Positions 1 to 11,460 of a stretch of DNA of 64,000 nucleotides are shown piece by piece. Where the stretch lies: assembly GCF_032854445.1 (NCBI RefSeq), contig NC_088307.1, forward strand, positions 3,164,001 to 3,228,000, read 5' to 3'. Below the pieces are notes generated by a model. It was not told the DNA's origin. It saw only the letters and a program-made list of their open reading frames with translations, and ran no database searches. The DNA is from Liolophura sinensis. Taxonomy: Eukaryota; Mollusca; Polyplacophora; Chitonida; Chitonidae. A program made the position numbers and the translations under genes. Each line of letters begins with the position of its first letter. Position 1 is the stretch's first letter.

Positions 1-64
1 ATTGGTGAGAGACTCCTGGGTCAATACGCTGCGCTAGCGCGCTAACCAACTGAAACACGGAGGC
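1..64 (-). repeat. SINE family 1, tRNA-derived head, minus orientation, cut by window start
   Basis: Read on the minus strand this is the 5' head of the tRNA-derived SINE: a GGCCTCCGTG-type start, an A-box-like stretch (CAGTTGGTTAGCGCGC) and the segment leading to CTCTCACCAAT. The rest of the element lies outside the window. Confidence 0.85.
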
Positions 65-282
65 CCCTAGTCTGATACGAGAAATGATGCACTCTTGCAC
101 TCTTTCTGTAAGTACACGCACAAGACGTTTTCCTTTTGTAGCGATGAGTTTGTGGACTTAAACTTCAATTTAGAGATAAACGTAAGAACATCGCCAAAGT
201 GACGAAGATAATGTGAAAATTCTACCTGTATATATGTCTCAATTAAAATGAGTTTATTGAATTCTTTGTTTACTTTATTTTT
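65..282. other. Unassigned AT-rich sequence
   Basis: I see no gene, RNA or repeat here. Confidence 0.4.
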
Positions 283-419
283 TTTTTTTTTTTTGATTGG
301 TGTTTTACGCCGTACTCAAGAATATTTCACTTATACGACGGCGGCCAGCATTATGGTGGGTGGAAACCGGGCAGAGCCCGGCGGAAACCCACGACCATCC
401 GCAGGTTGCTGGCAGAGTT
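283..419 (-). repeat. SINE family 1, 3' part, minus orientation
   Basis: A T-rich run followed by GATTGGTGTTTTACGCCGTA, the TATTTCACTTATACGACGG block and the GGAAACC...CGACCATCCGCAGG block is the reverse complement of the SINE 3' half. It abuts a second 3' half in the opposite orientation, so the two form a long palindrome. Confidence 0.9.
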
Positions 420-552
420 TACTTTATTGGTATCCCCCGGATGGTCGTTGGTCTCCTTCGGGTTCTGCCCGGCTTCCTCCGACCACAATGCTGACCACCG
501 TCGGATAAGTGAAATATTCTTGACTTTGGTGTAAAACATGAATCAAACAAAT
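420..552 (+). repeat. SINE family 1, 3' part, plus orientation (other arm of palindrome)
   Basis: GGATGGTCGT, a GGTTCTGCCCGGCTTCCTCC-type block, ATAAGTGAAATATTCTTGA and AAAACATGAATCAAACAAAT match the SINE tail in the forward direction. It is more diverged than the minus copy next to it. Confidence 0.85.
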
Positions 553-719
553 ATGTAAATATTGTCAAGTTGTTATTTCTACTATTTAAACCCCATTGTT
601 TCCTTTGGGGCTCTGTTCGGTTTCTCACACTATAATCCTGGCATTGTATAAGTAAAATTGACCACAACTTGAAAATCCAATCAAACGAAGAAATAATATA
701 AGCCCTCAGTATTCTGGGC

Positions 720-1610
720 TACATGAAAGCGTGTGATACTATCAAGAGTGGAGAGCTACAGTCTGGAGGGAGACTGCAGTCTTGGGAGACTTTGCATATT
801 AATCAAGAGCTGGGAATTCTCGGTAAATTGAATAACAGACAGGCTGGACGCTCTTACCGAAGGTATTTGTCATTGGTTTCCATCTGTTCTGGAATGCATC
901 AGTCGTCCGCTGGCCTGTTAACTCCTCGTGCCGGGAACAATTCCCGTACATAGCGGTAATGTCCAGAGGGGTTGAGGAACGTGAGCAGAAGACTGCAGCA
1001 ACTCCGGCATATTTACCTTACTCTCTCACTAATACTTAAAACGGCTCTAAGTTTAACTCAACATTCCCGTTCCGATTCCCGTTCCGTTAAATAGCCAGAC
1101 TTTTCTTTCAATCCGCTCATTTAATTCAAGTTTTTTTCTTTAAATCTGTAAAAGTTTTGGAATAACACATTTGTCGTTTACTTACTACCGAATTTGACCT
1201 AGCATATCGACTAAGAGGAGCTTCTGGTAATCAAGGGCCTAGTGTTCTCGCGAAACGCGGAATAACAAGGCGTTAGTAAGGCATCTTAAACAGAACATTT
1301 AATTGATCAAGTGCTCATCCAGTCTCTCCTGTGCACACAAGCAGTAATATTTCTGTCTGACAAATTGATTAAGTCCAGTTAATGATGCAAATCTCAGAGG
1401 TGTATGAGCAAAAGCAGTGAAATTTTTTCTTTAGCCAGAACAAACAGCGTCTCAGCTTAAGTCTATGCACCTGTTAATTGTATAAAGGACAATCCATTTC
1501 ATAAAATAGGATACTAGATTAGCTGATGCAATTGCTTACGCTTGTCCAGTTGAACTAAGACTATTCATTTGCTGCGGCGTACGTCATTTGTGTGGTATTT
1601 GTAAAACATA
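720..1610 (-). repeat. Inverted fragment of the long paralogous unit (blocks L2 and L1)
   Basis: On the minus strand, 720-1020 matches block L2 (23290-23640, 28500-28800, 41460-41760, 52110-52440): shared words include the complement of GAAGACTGCAGCAACTCCGG, the CGGGAACAATTCCCG stretch, CATCTGTTCTGGAATGCA and GAGAGCTACAGTCT. Positions 1200-1605 match block L1 (compare 10500-11000, also minus). No coding function is evident. The order L1 then L2 on the minus strand is the same as in the forward copies. Confidence 0.75.
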
Positions 1611-2695
1611 AAAGCCGGTGACAAATGACCCGAGTTGTACTGAGCTCATGGACTTGATGATTTCTATCTCATGTATTCCTGAATGTTGTTTAACCCCACA
1701 TTTAAAAGTTTTTGCTTTTAATTACCGGTCACTGTTATGGATAAAGGAAACCGAAGTGTTCAGGCTAAACCACCGACCTTTGGCAAGTACATTTCGACGT
1801 GTGACGCAAATATATACATATCTTATTGTTGGTAGACCGTGGTCTTTAGCAAACGCTTGATTACGTAAATGTACCTTTACACATGCGACTTTGAACGCTG
1901 ATTATAGACGACAGACATAAGCACATACGTACGATGCAGATGGTCTAGCACCATACACAAACCATAGCTCAGTCAGAAATATGACAAAGAGAATGCAGAA
2001 GTGTCCCAGTCCAGACACATATCACACAGCCCATCCTTACACGGATGACACACCTGCAGAGCTACGAATTGAGTGGAAAGTAAAACATATTTTACTCATA
2101 AAGAAATACCCCGGATCGTGTAAACTTGAAGTAAATCCCCATAAGACAAATAAATAAAGGGGAAAGCGGTAGTACTGTAAACTGGAAGGCAATTTTGAGA
2201 AAATCTCCAGAGAATACAGTATAGAGAAATGTGCAAAGATGTAGCGATAAGAGTGTCATCCACATCATGTGGAAAATGTTTATTTTCAGGATGTCACACT
2301 TAAAATATGTTAAACTTCTTGTTAAAAATGACAAATTACAAGCTTTACAGTGAAGTGTGAAGTAACTGTAAAATGTCCTTGTCTTCCTTTTCCGTGAATG
2401 TTTACCTGAACTGTGACAGGAATTACTCAGTTCATGACATTCAGTTTATTTTTGTAGCCATATGACCTCAGGACAGTATGACTTCAGAGTTTAAAGGGAG
2501 AAAATTGTTTTATAAAAAACAGAAAAGGAAAAAGAAAACAATGCAGCCTACTTCGCAAAGATCGTTGTGTAGACTCTCTTACTACGTGCAGTTTGTTCCT
2601 ACAGTACGGGGTATACGCATTACTCTCCACACACGTTCTCTTAACCGTCAAACTTGACATTATGAGCTAGAAAAAGGATTCTGACTGCGTTCGTT
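1611..2695. other. No recognisable feature
   Basis: Only short chance open frames are present (81 codons or fewer). I recognise no repeat family in this stretch. Confidence 0.4.
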
Positions 2696-2699
2696 GTGC

Positions 2700-2795
2700 A
2701 ATAGCATGGAAATCCAGAGCTATATGGATAGCGGCTATGAGGGATTTTACAGCTAGATGAATATAGGCGACAGGCTTAATCTCATTTGTTATGTG
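2700..2795 (+). repeat. Dispersed repeat (GATTTTACAG...ATATAGGCGAC) copy
   Basis: The words GGGATTTTACAGCTAGATGA and ATATAGGCGAC recur at about 56225-56290 and, diverged, at about 60905-60960. This is a low-copy dispersed repeat of unknown origin lying just upstream of an S-block copy. Confidence 0.55.
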
Positions 2796-2825
2796 TGAGA
2801 TGTTGAGACGCGTGTGCTTTCTGGA

Positions 2826-2980
2826 TCGATTTTTTGGTCAGGTAAACACTATTACATACAGCAATTCACGGCGAATGACACAATCGATCTTGGGTCAATT
2901 TCACCGCTACCCGCTCAGTCATATAGTCTGTTGACGGGTCATGTAACAGGCTATCGACTACAAGACATCGGTTAGTATCC
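2826..2980 (+). repeat. S block copy 1 (open frame: SIFWSGKHYYIQQF...)
   Basis: This about 150-bp block occurs six times in the window (2826, 16114, 16872, 24840, 25384, 35711). Read in one frame this copy is open from TCG ATT TTT TGG TCA to a TAG near 2972 and gives SIFWSGKHYYIQQF, then TANDTIDLG, then PLPAQSYSLL. Copies differ by substitutions without frame-breaking indels in the core, but changes between copies 1 and 4 fall at all codon positions (about 8, 5 and 8 at first, second and third), so selection for protein is not shown. I do not recognise the protein. Confidence 0.6.
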
Positions 2981-3129
2981 TAAAGGTTACAGTCAAGGAT
3001 AATTCACTTCCTCAGAGTATTCTTCCTCTTTTTATTTAGCTTTCTTTTTTTTTTCTTTGATAATATTTTTGTGTGTGTTCATATACTTATAGTAATTGCT
3101 GCAATCCTAGATGATGTAAACAATAAACT

Positions 3130-3300
3130 GCAGCTGGGGCTCCTCTGGTCGAGGTGGTTAGCGTTCCAACTAATGGCGTCATTCCAAAAACCTCTCACCA
3201 ACGCTGTGAGTTCAAGTCAAGCTCATGCTGATTTCCTGTCCAACCGCACACGAGAAGGTCTACCAGCAACCTGCCCGCTTTCCCCTCATTACAGCGTTTC
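3130..3300 (+). repeat. SINE family 1, degenerate head
   Basis: GGGGCTCCTCTGGTCGAGG, GGTTAGCG, CCTCTCACCAACGCTGTGAG, the B-box-like TTCAAGTCAAGCTCATGCTG and CAGCAACCTGC follow the head of the SINE in order. The 3' core (ATAAGTGAAATATT) is missing, so this is a truncated or decayed copy. Confidence 0.75.
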
Positions 3301-3689
3301 ACCGCTGCTTCATTTTCCGGAATACAGTTGGTCGAGTATCTCTAACATAGGTGAATGTGGCTGAGACCCTGATTTGCCTATGTATACGTCCTCTTAATGC
3401 ACTGATCATCGCAATATTCCAAGACGATCCTGGTTTTCTGTACCGCTCTATGATTCAAGTGATGCTTAATTCTTAGTGTTTATGAAATTCAGTGTTCAGT
3501 TTTGTTAGTCATCATCTTACTAAAAAATCTACTCAATTACGCGTAAAGTCATCGTATATTAGACTTATTTCTACAACTTTACACATAATATATTATTGCC
3601 AGGTTGAATTTCGGCCTATAAATCACGCAGAAACATTGACTGGAATAACGCTAAGTTGTAAACAACGTAATCGGCACTCTGACTAGATC
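3301..3689. other. No recognisable feature
   Basis: AT-rich sequence with a 64-codon chance frame (3492-3686). I see nothing supportable. Confidence 0.4.
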
Positions 3690-4290
3690 GTAACGTGTCT
3701 TAACAATCTGATGATAGGCACTGTCTGATACGCCCAAATTTCCAAACCGTCGTCTGGACTCTAGACAGATGGTCCATTTATGGTTGAAAACCTCAGTGTC
3801 GTGTCAGACCAGACCTATTAGTTCAGTCGAACGTATCGAACTATCGGCTGACATTTCCCCAGAAAGTAATGGCCACTCTTCCGCTGTGGCGTGCTGGGTA
3901 TTGAACCGAGAATTTTGGACAGCTTGAGAGAAACTTACTTCACCAGTCTGTGTTGACAAATTGTGCCTTAGTAGAGCGAGTACACGCCGATGACAAATTA
4001 GCAGTCTTATCGAAATGAGCGGAATAAAGAGAAGATATCTGGCTCATTACTGGCAATCCAAACACGGAATTAAAAACAAATCTCTGATGAACAGTTGCTC
4101 TCGCCATTTGTCAAGCCAACACATCGGAAAGGCATTGTTGACCATGTTCTGTAGCCGATATGTTCCCTCTTAGTCTCTTTGTCCACGCGTACATACTTCC
4201 ACAAACTTTCCCCTCTGCGGCCACATCTACCATCTCAATATGCGAAGGACTTGATTACACTCAGTTGAATGTAGATCGTGTATCACAGCT
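3690..4290 (-). repeat. Unit block L8, inverted copy
   Basis: The reverse complement matches 33640-34260 and 45400-46110 closely: shared words include CAGACTGCTAATTTG, CGGTTCAATACCCAGCA (here as TGCTGGGTATTGAACCG), GGCGGCCATTACT, GGTCTGATAGGACACTG and the GCGAGAGCAACTGTT region. CGGTTCAATACCC resembles a polymerase III B box, so part of this block could derive from a tRNA-like element, but no convincing A box was found. Confidence 0.8.
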
Positions 4291-4521
4291 GGTGTTCTGA
4301 TACAGAACCCGGACAATTAATCTCCACCAGACCGGTTCATTACTATATACTGCACTCCACTTGGTGTATCTTTTGACTCGTTTGGTCATCAAATGACACA
4401 CAATAAAAAACATTCAGAGTACTCCACACCATCGGATCAAACTCAGACAATGTCATATGGCTCGTGCTACACCTCATCTTGATCATCGAGTATAGGTAAA
4501 TGTGTTTCTTAGAGGCCTGTC

Positions 4522-6088
4522 AAGTAGTACTGTATACCCAGAAGGCCTCATCATGTCCACCAAGTGAAACTGTACACCCAGAAGGCCTCATCATGTCCAC
4601 CAAGTGAAACTGTATACCCAGAAGGCCTCATCATGTCAACCAAGTAAAACTGTATACCCAGAAGGTCTCACCATGTCCATCAAGTAAAACTGTATACCCA
4701 GAAGGCCTCATCACCAAGTAAAACTGTAAACCCAGAAGGTCTCAACGTGTCCACCAAGTAAAACTTTATACCCAGAAGGTCTCACCATGTCGACCTAATA
4801 AAACTGTATACCCAGAAGGTCTATTCATGTCCACCAGGTAAAACTGTATACCCAGAGGGCCTCACAATGTCAATCAAGTAAAACAGTATACCCAGAAGGT
4901 CTCACCATGTCCATCAAGTAAAACTGTATACCCAGAAGGCCTCATCACCAAGTAAAACTGTAAACCCAGAAGGTCTCAACGTGTCCACCAAGTAAAACTT
5001 TATACCCAGAAGGTCTCACCATGTCGACCTAATAAAACTGTATACCCAGAAGGTCTATTCATGTCCACCAGGTAAAACTGTATACCCAGAGGGCCTCACA
5101 ATGTCAATCAAGTAAAACAGTATACCCAGAAGGCCTCATCATGTCCACCTAGTAAAACTGTATACCCAGAAGGCCTAATGATGTCCACCAGGTGAAACTG
5201 TATACTCAGAAGGCCTCACAATGTCAACCAAGTAAAACTGTATACCCAGAAGGTCTCATCATGTCCACCAAGTAAAACTGTACACCCAGAAAACCTCATC
5301 ATGTCCACCAAGTAAAACTGTATACCCAGAAGGCCTCATCATGTCCACCAAGTAAAACTGTATACCCAGAAGGTCTCACAATGTCCACTGGGTAAAACTG
5401 CATACCCAGAAGGCCTCATCATGTCAACCAAGTAAAACTGTATACCCAGAAGGTCTCATCATGTCCACCAAGTAAAACTGTACACCCAGAAAACCTCATC
5501 ATGTCCACCAAGTAAAACTGTATACCCAGAAGGCCTCATCATGTCCACCAAGTAAAACTGTATACCCAGAAGGTCTCACAATGTCCACTGGGTAAAACTG
5601 CATACCCAGAAGGCCTCATCATGTCAACCAAGTAAAACTGTATACCCAGAAGGTCTCAACATGCCAACCAGGTAAAACTGTGCACCCAGAAGGCCTCATC
5701 ATGTCCACCAAGTAAAACTGTATAACCAGAAGGTCTCACCATGTCCACCAAGTAAAACTGTATAACCAGAAGGTCTCACCATGTCCACCTAGTAAAACTG
5801 TATATCCACAAGGCCTCATCTTGTCCACTAAGTAAAACTGTATACCCAGAAGGCCTCATCATGTCCACCAAGTAAAACTGTATACCCACAAGTCCTCATT
5901 ATGTCAACGAAGTAAAACTGTATAACCACAAGGCCTCATCATGTCAACGAAGTAAAACTGTTTACACAGAAGGCCCACCAAATAAAACTGTATACCCAAC
6001 ATAAGGGGAAGGCATAATCATGTCCACCAGGTTAAACTGTATACCCAGAAGGTCTCAACATGTCCACCAGTTAAAACTGTATACCCAA
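4522..6088 (+). repeat. 40-bp minisatellite, about 39 copies, with higher-order duplications
   Basis: The unit begins ATGTCCACCAAGTAAAACTG and continues TATACCCAGAAGGCCTCATC, giving 40 bp. Copies differ mainly at GGCCTC versus GGTCTC, at CCACC versus CAACC, and by occasional deletions. Higher-order structure is visible: a 234-bp block (4671-4904) repeats at 4905-5138, including a shared 6-bp-shortened copy, and a 200-bp block of five units marked by ACACCCAGAAAACCTC recurs at 5281 and 5481. The repeats are immediately contiguous, so this is not a CRISPR-type array. Confidence 0.97.
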
Positions 6089-6639
6089 CATTAAAGGTAT
6101 TGCCTGTATTTGCCAGTTTGTTTCAGTTGGAATATTATGCTTTGATTTGTTTTCCAAATCACTCACCATGATGTTTGTAAATTACTTTGCTCCGCGCAAC
6201 ATCTTTACCAAATATGAAGTGTCTTTTACACGATTGCACTCTAAAATTATTCTTAACATATTGAGATACCACAACTACCAAACTACAAATTTGTCGCATA
6301 CTGTTAACAAGTATTTTCGATTTACTCTAGCGTAAATGATTCTTTGGTCGGCTCTAAATAAAATGTGGGTGATCTGTATCAGAAATAAGTCGAATTAGTG
6401 ATATTTCATCTATGCAGAAACACAAACAGTTTTACCTGAAACGCTATGCGAATTATCCATATTGAGGTAAATATCATGTAGAAGTCAGTCCGGGCATTGC
6501 ACTACCTCAGCCTTGTTCAAACAACTGAAGACTATATGTTAGTTTGAGGACTAAATTCATTCTATGATAGTTTAAAGACTCAAGGAAATTTTTAATTGTT
6601 TGAATGCTGAATCTATGCTTCAAAACAGTAATCTGCCAG
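6089..6639. other. No recognisable feature
   Basis: AT-rich flank of the minisatellite. A 62-codon open frame (6147-6335) has no recognisable content. Confidence 0.4.
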
Positions 6640-6905
6640 CAATCAACAAAAGTGGACGTTCCAGGCCAATAATCGCAAGGCCAATTCCCAAAATGACGTT
6701 TAACTCAAACCAATAAGAATTAAGAAAGTATATAAAGTATAAAATTACGAATAAGTCTTGCAAACAGGACCGAGTCAACAGTTTTCAGTGATGTTGAAAT
6801 GATGCAGCAAATGTTCTTGGCGAATGACCGATATCAGTATCTAAATCGTGTATCATGTTGGTTTTTAAATTGTCAATAATATAATATGTATCTCAGTTGG
6901 GCTTC
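6640..6905 (+). repeat. Dispersed block R6, copy 1
   Basis: GTGGACGTTCCAGGCCAA, ACGTTTAAC and TAATATGTATCTCAGTTG recur in the same order at 34400-34630. A more diverged relative lies at about 61000-61140 (CAGTTTTCAATGAT, TTGTCGATAATAAAA). No coding signal is visible. Confidence 0.6.
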
Positions 6906-7825
6906 GTTTGCAACCGTCCATAAATTCATGGATGAATATAGCCGGGGATTAAGCGGAATTAGGCACAACCATGAAGCAGAGTGCCAGAGATTGTGGACGC
7001 TCTGTTGACAACTGTCTATTATAAGCCAGACTTAGATATTTTCTGAGTCTAGGTAAAATTGCAAGCTGCTCCTAAAATATGTCTATATATATTTAGTCCG
7101 TTTAATGCAATACGTGGAAAATGGAAATAAATAACTTCAACCAAGGTAATGGCCTCTTTTGAAACAGAGAACAGTAATGAACAGTTATGTTGGGAAATGT
7201 CTCCAGTACCTTGCATTACAAGTGCATGTATGTGGTACAGCTGAAACGTCGGTTTGCACCTCACGTACAAGTAATAACGCAAAGGATTGGGCAGTTGCTT
7301 AAGCTTGTTTCCCAAACAGCACATGGTCTGATTTGATTCAATACAAAGAAACACAAAACGAGGTCAGTTCAAGTAAACCAGCGATGACATACAAAGGGAT
7401 ACATGACCACTTGGTTTTCCTTTCTTAATACGTAGTATATGATGTGGCGCAACATATAAAACTTCACAAAAAGCCTACCATCTTTCTTCTCAACGCGTAA
7501 AAATAGCTTTAACTACAATTTTCATAAGGCTCCAACATTCAGTCCGAAAATTAACGAGCCTGCTGTGATGAAGTCGTCGATGTTGCTGTCAAAGGAACTT
7601 TTATTGGGGAAAAGCCTGCATTAGGAGCGTTAAGCCGGGCCTGCTTTCCCTTTGAGAATTTCAAGTTTTAAGTGTGGCACTTAAGTGTGCTCAAATTTTT
7701 GAGCATTTCTGAAAATTGACGGAAAATATGCATAAAATAAAGGGTTTATTAAGGAATATAAATACCTAAAAATGACACAATTTAAAAAAAATAATTAGCA
7801 TACCTTTCTTCATGTTTCTTAAAAT
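6906..7825. other. No recognisable feature
   Basis: AT-rich sequence with no recognised repeat. A 101-codon minus frame (7049-7354) has no family resemblance I can name. Confidence 0.35.
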
Positions 7826-7829
7826 CATA

Positions 7830-8045
7830 TGTTTCGTTATACAGAAGCTTTTCATGTACCCATTAAGGTAATTGGCATCTGGTCACACACAATTTGTAAA
7901 GTACACTCCATGAACGCTTTTTATTTTAATCAAGCTTTTATTCTAATATGTGAATGTGTGGTCTGTTGTATTACATTTAGTCACGAGGAACCCTTGTTTC
8001 CGAAAAGCTGTATAAAAACTGCCCAAAGTCTCAAGGGCCAGCAAA
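7830..8045 (-). repeat. Unit block L9, inverted copy
   Basis: CTTTTCATGTACCCATTAA and CACGAGGAACCCTTGTTTCC, followed by the ACTGCCCAAAGTCTCA word, are the reverse complement of the block at 54750-54850. This extends collinearity between the inverted unit and the rightmost forward unit. Confidence 0.65.
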
Positions 8046-8559
8046 ACACCTACATGTATATTTAGAAAGATCCTCTCACTATCGTGTAATATTGATTGCA
8101 CATTTTCAAAGAGGAGAGAAGATGGTGTGGTAATCGACAATTGATCACACGCAACCAGTGAAATACGGCCTCTTGTCAGCTACACAAGTCAGGGTTTTGT
8201 TTTAACTGTTCATATAAATGCTTAAACAGTAACAGTTGCACGTCCCTAGCCGCCCTCTTGAAGCACAACTAAGCAGAAGAACATTCCGTTGGTTGTGGGG
8301 TTCAACATTGCTCTTAGAATAACAGACAATTCTACGCATCTGTCTTATCTTATCAGCAATGTAAAAAGTCACCAGCATTTTATGAAGATTCCATCGGAAT
8401 ACACTGTTTCAGGCACATCAACAGCGTTGTGGTAATACGGTGTCATTTAATAACAGTAGTCGATATTGTCTTGCAAGGGAAACTTGTTAAAACACAAAGC
8501 TTGTTTGAGATGTATGTTTTCTGGATCTTTTATTGCCTGGCTCTAATATTGTCTGACCT
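8046..8559. other. No recognisable feature
   Basis: No gene, RNA or named repeat seen. Confidence 0.35.
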
Positions 8560-8720
8560 CCAAGAATGTTCAGGTAAAGCCCTCCCTACGCTGTGCGCTT
8601 GTTGACCGGTCAGGGTTTTCAGTCATTGGGCAACTTCAGTAACACGACGCCTACAGAAGATATCACTACTAAAAGCAATATCCTGACACCGGAACAATTT
8701 ACGTTTGTAACGTGTCACCA
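8560..8720 (-). repeat. Unit block L5, inverted copy
   Basis: The reverse complement carries TTCCGGTGTCAGGATATTGC, the AGTAGTGATATCTTCTG word, GGCGTCGTGTTACTGAAGTT, GCCCAATGACTG and GACCGGTCAACAAGC. These match 43420-43530, 32690-32800 and 54005-54110. Confidence 0.75.
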
Positions 8721-9739
8721 CGCTAATCAAACATAAAGGAAACTAAGCTTCATATTGGACTTAAATACACCGACCCTGGCAACAAAATAACCTTTAAAAC
8801 GTCATTCATAGAAAATTTAGATACTGTGATAAGTATATGTGATAATCCCATTTACATTTTGATTTTATGTCTGTATCACGCTAAACATCTGCAGTGAATA
8901 GTTTTGAATAATGCAATAACAAGCTTGAGGATGTTCTTACTCATTCTGTTTCTATATCGTACTTGGAGCACAGTTTGACAAATATATCTCCCCTCATTCC
9001 TGTTTCCACCATCATTAAACCTAACCACTGCCGGTTAAGTGGAAAGGCCTTGAATATATAGTTAGACACCAGTGAAATAAATCAACACATAAATCAGAGG
9101 AGCAGCAAGATCAAGGAAATAGACCCCGTTAGCGGTATGACCTGGAATTCAACAAATCATAAATGTTTAGCATTCAGTACAATCAACCAATCAGATAATT
9201 AAATAAAATGAATCAATATGATCATGTCAATACACAATCTGAAACAAGACACACAGATTGTTATGATAGATGTCAGACATCCGTTTCTAAATGAAGATGC
9301 GACTGACATTTGTCCTACTTACTCTAAAATAAAATGGATTTAATTTGTTAACAAAGATGACATCAAGATTACAAGTAACATTTATCGAAATAACAAATTC
9401 ACCTAAAAGCAAAATGACGCCGTAATATCCCAGTAAATTTAACTGCAAGTGCAAAACGGAAAACTACGGACAGACAATTGACAATCTGAGTCATCACGTG
9501 AGGAGAAAACAAGCCATTTTCTATTCTCACACGCTATTTGTTCATTTTACCCATAGCTTCCCTCATGGGAATGTCTATAGGTTAAGTGGCTCAGGTGTGC
9601 CTCTCTTATAAACTTCGCCGTCGGAATGCGCGATAAAAGAAATAAGCTCTGGCCTAATACCAGCTAGGAATGTGCCAGACGTTTCAGATGCCATAATAGG
9701 GCAGTGTTTAGTTTTGAGGACAATCGTTGCCCGACCTTG
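8721..9739. other. No recognisable feature
   Basis: AT-rich sequence inside the inverted unit; I could not assign it to a shared block. Confidence 0.35.
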
Positions 9740-9885
9740 CAATATCCTGTCCGTCTAACTGGACACGGGAAGAGACCTGAACACGGGAAGAGTCCCCTCC
9801 ACAGTTATTTACCCTTCTCCTCCTACTGGGAGGACAAAGATCCCTCTCACTGAGAGCCACATTGTACAACAACGACACCCAAAAA
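9740..9885 (-). repeat. Unit block L4, inverted copy
   Basis: The reverse complement reads the ordered words GAGAGGGATCTTTGTCCTCC, GAGGAGAAGGGTAAATAACTG and GGAGGGGACTCTTCCCGTG, matching 31365-31445, 42615-42710 and 52720-52800. Confidence 0.7.
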
Positions 9886-10045
9886 CTAAGGGACGACTGA
9901 AGTGGCCTGCAGAATTACAGAATCAACTCCTAAGAGAGCGGACAATATCGGCGCAACACCGAATAGAACCATTTTTCGAATAGACACGAGAACAACGTCA
10001 GAATCCTTAAACTATTTTTCTTATATCAACTGTGGAGAAATAGTT
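9886..10045. other. Short unassigned spacer between blocks L4 and L2
   Basis: No recognisable content. Confidence 0.3.
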
Positions 10046-11005
10046 CAAGCCCCAAGGGTTCTGGATTAGATGAATACGCGTGATATTGTCAAGACTAAAG
10101 AGCTACAGTCTAAAGGGAGACCACTGCGATGAATTACGATCCGTCGTTTTTGGAGACGTTACATGTTAAACAAGAGCTGGGAATTCTAGGTTCATCGATT
10201 AACAGGTCCGCTGGACGCTCTTACCGAAGGTCTTTGTCACTGATTTCCATCTGTTCTGTAATGCAGTAGTCTTTCGCTGGGCTGTTAACTTCTCGTGCTG
10301 GGGGCAATTCGCGTTCATAGCTGTGATGTTCAGAGGGGCTGGGAAGAAGACTCCACCAGGTCTGCGATATTTACCTTCATTTTCTCAGTAATCATTAAAA
10401 ACTCCAACTTCCAACATAACCAAGATTCTCCTCTCGTGAAATGGCAAGACACTTCTTTCAATCCATCCATTTAAGGGTTTTATAACCTGTAAGATTTCTG
10501 CAAACCAGGGAAACATTTGCGGTTTATTTGCTACCGAATTTGGCCTAGCGTATCGAATTACACCAGCTTATCGAATTCTGGTAACGAAATGCCGGGCACA
10601 ATCACGGCTTAATTCTCACGGAACACGCAATAACATCCGGTCGACGGTAACAAGGTAACTTAAACAGAGCTCTAATCTCATCAGCTAAGCATTCAGTCTC
10701 TCCTGTACACACAAACAGTAATATTTTTGTTCCACAAACTGATTATACCCAAATAATGAGGCGAATCGTAGGGAAGGCCTGGGACGGGATTTAAAATAAA
10801 GCAGTGGAATTACTTTAGCGACAAGAAACGCAGATAGCCTCAGCTTAAGCACAATGCCATGTGGCAAAATCGCCAAAACCTTCTAGACCAATTACTCGTG
10901 TGAATGGCAATCAACTTCACAAAATAAGATATAGGAGATGCAATTATTCACACCTTTTCAATTAAATTGAAGACCATTCATTTCCTGTACCTTACGTTAT
11001 TTCCG
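10046..11005 (-). repeat. Unit blocks L2 and L1, inverted copy
   Basis: 10046-10400 is L2 (CTTACCGAAGGTCTTTGTCA, TTCCATCTGTTCT, GAGCTACAGTCT) and 10500-10880 is L1 (ATTCAGTCTCTCCTGTACAC, ACAGTAATATTT, AAACTGATTA, ATAATGAGGCGAA). The pair matches the inverted piece at 720-1610 in the same orientation. In the minus direction L1 precedes L2, as in the forward copies. A minus frame through L1 (10685-10876) shares the ASL-GxNxxV-QKYY-LC pattern with forward L1 frames. Confidence 0.8.
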
Positions 11006-11289
11006 ACACATTTTTAAACGGATGACGCCCTGGATTTTGAAATGATATTTTGCAAGTACTTTCCTGTATGTGACGTAGATGTATGCAAATCATATTGGTG
11101 GAAGACATGTGGCGTTAAACAGACGTTAGATTTGACAAACGGTCAAAGGAGATCGATAACAGTTATTGCCACACATCAGTCTAGTGATAACAGAGACTGT
11201 ATCGTATGTAGAAAATGCCAATATCAATTTAATTGTCAAAATTGTGTCACAATTAAAATGTGAAAGAGTTCAAACATTGCAAACGTTTA

Positions 11290-11460
11290 CTTTACATTTA
11301 AGTGTTAATTCGCTGCAAAATACCGCTTCAGGGCGCCAGCCTTGCTCAGACATAAAAAGCTTTCTGTATGATAGATATCTCCATCGGCATTCACGCAAAG
11401 ACCTCAGAGTAAATCTCATTTCTTGTTTACAAGGCATCGATTACAGCACTCCAGAAGAGT
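11290..11460 (+). repeat. E block copy (decayed exon-like block)
   Basis: TTCGCTGCAAAATACCGCTT, the GACATAAAAAGCTTTCTG word and CATCGATTACA align in order with 24514-24680. The acceptor AG and the donor GT of the 24.5-kb copy are not preserved, and the homologous frame contains stops, so this copy is decayed. Confidence 0.6.

Noticed and set aside
248-667. Small frames over SINE copies (also 29711-30039, 40883-41220, 42608-43028, 51074-51480, 57715-58030)
   Set aside because: They recur in every copy only because they translate the SINE body.
4522-6088. CRISPR-like array
   Set aside because: Repeats are directly contiguous with no unique spacers, the genome is eukaryotic, and unit variants follow minisatellite behaviour.
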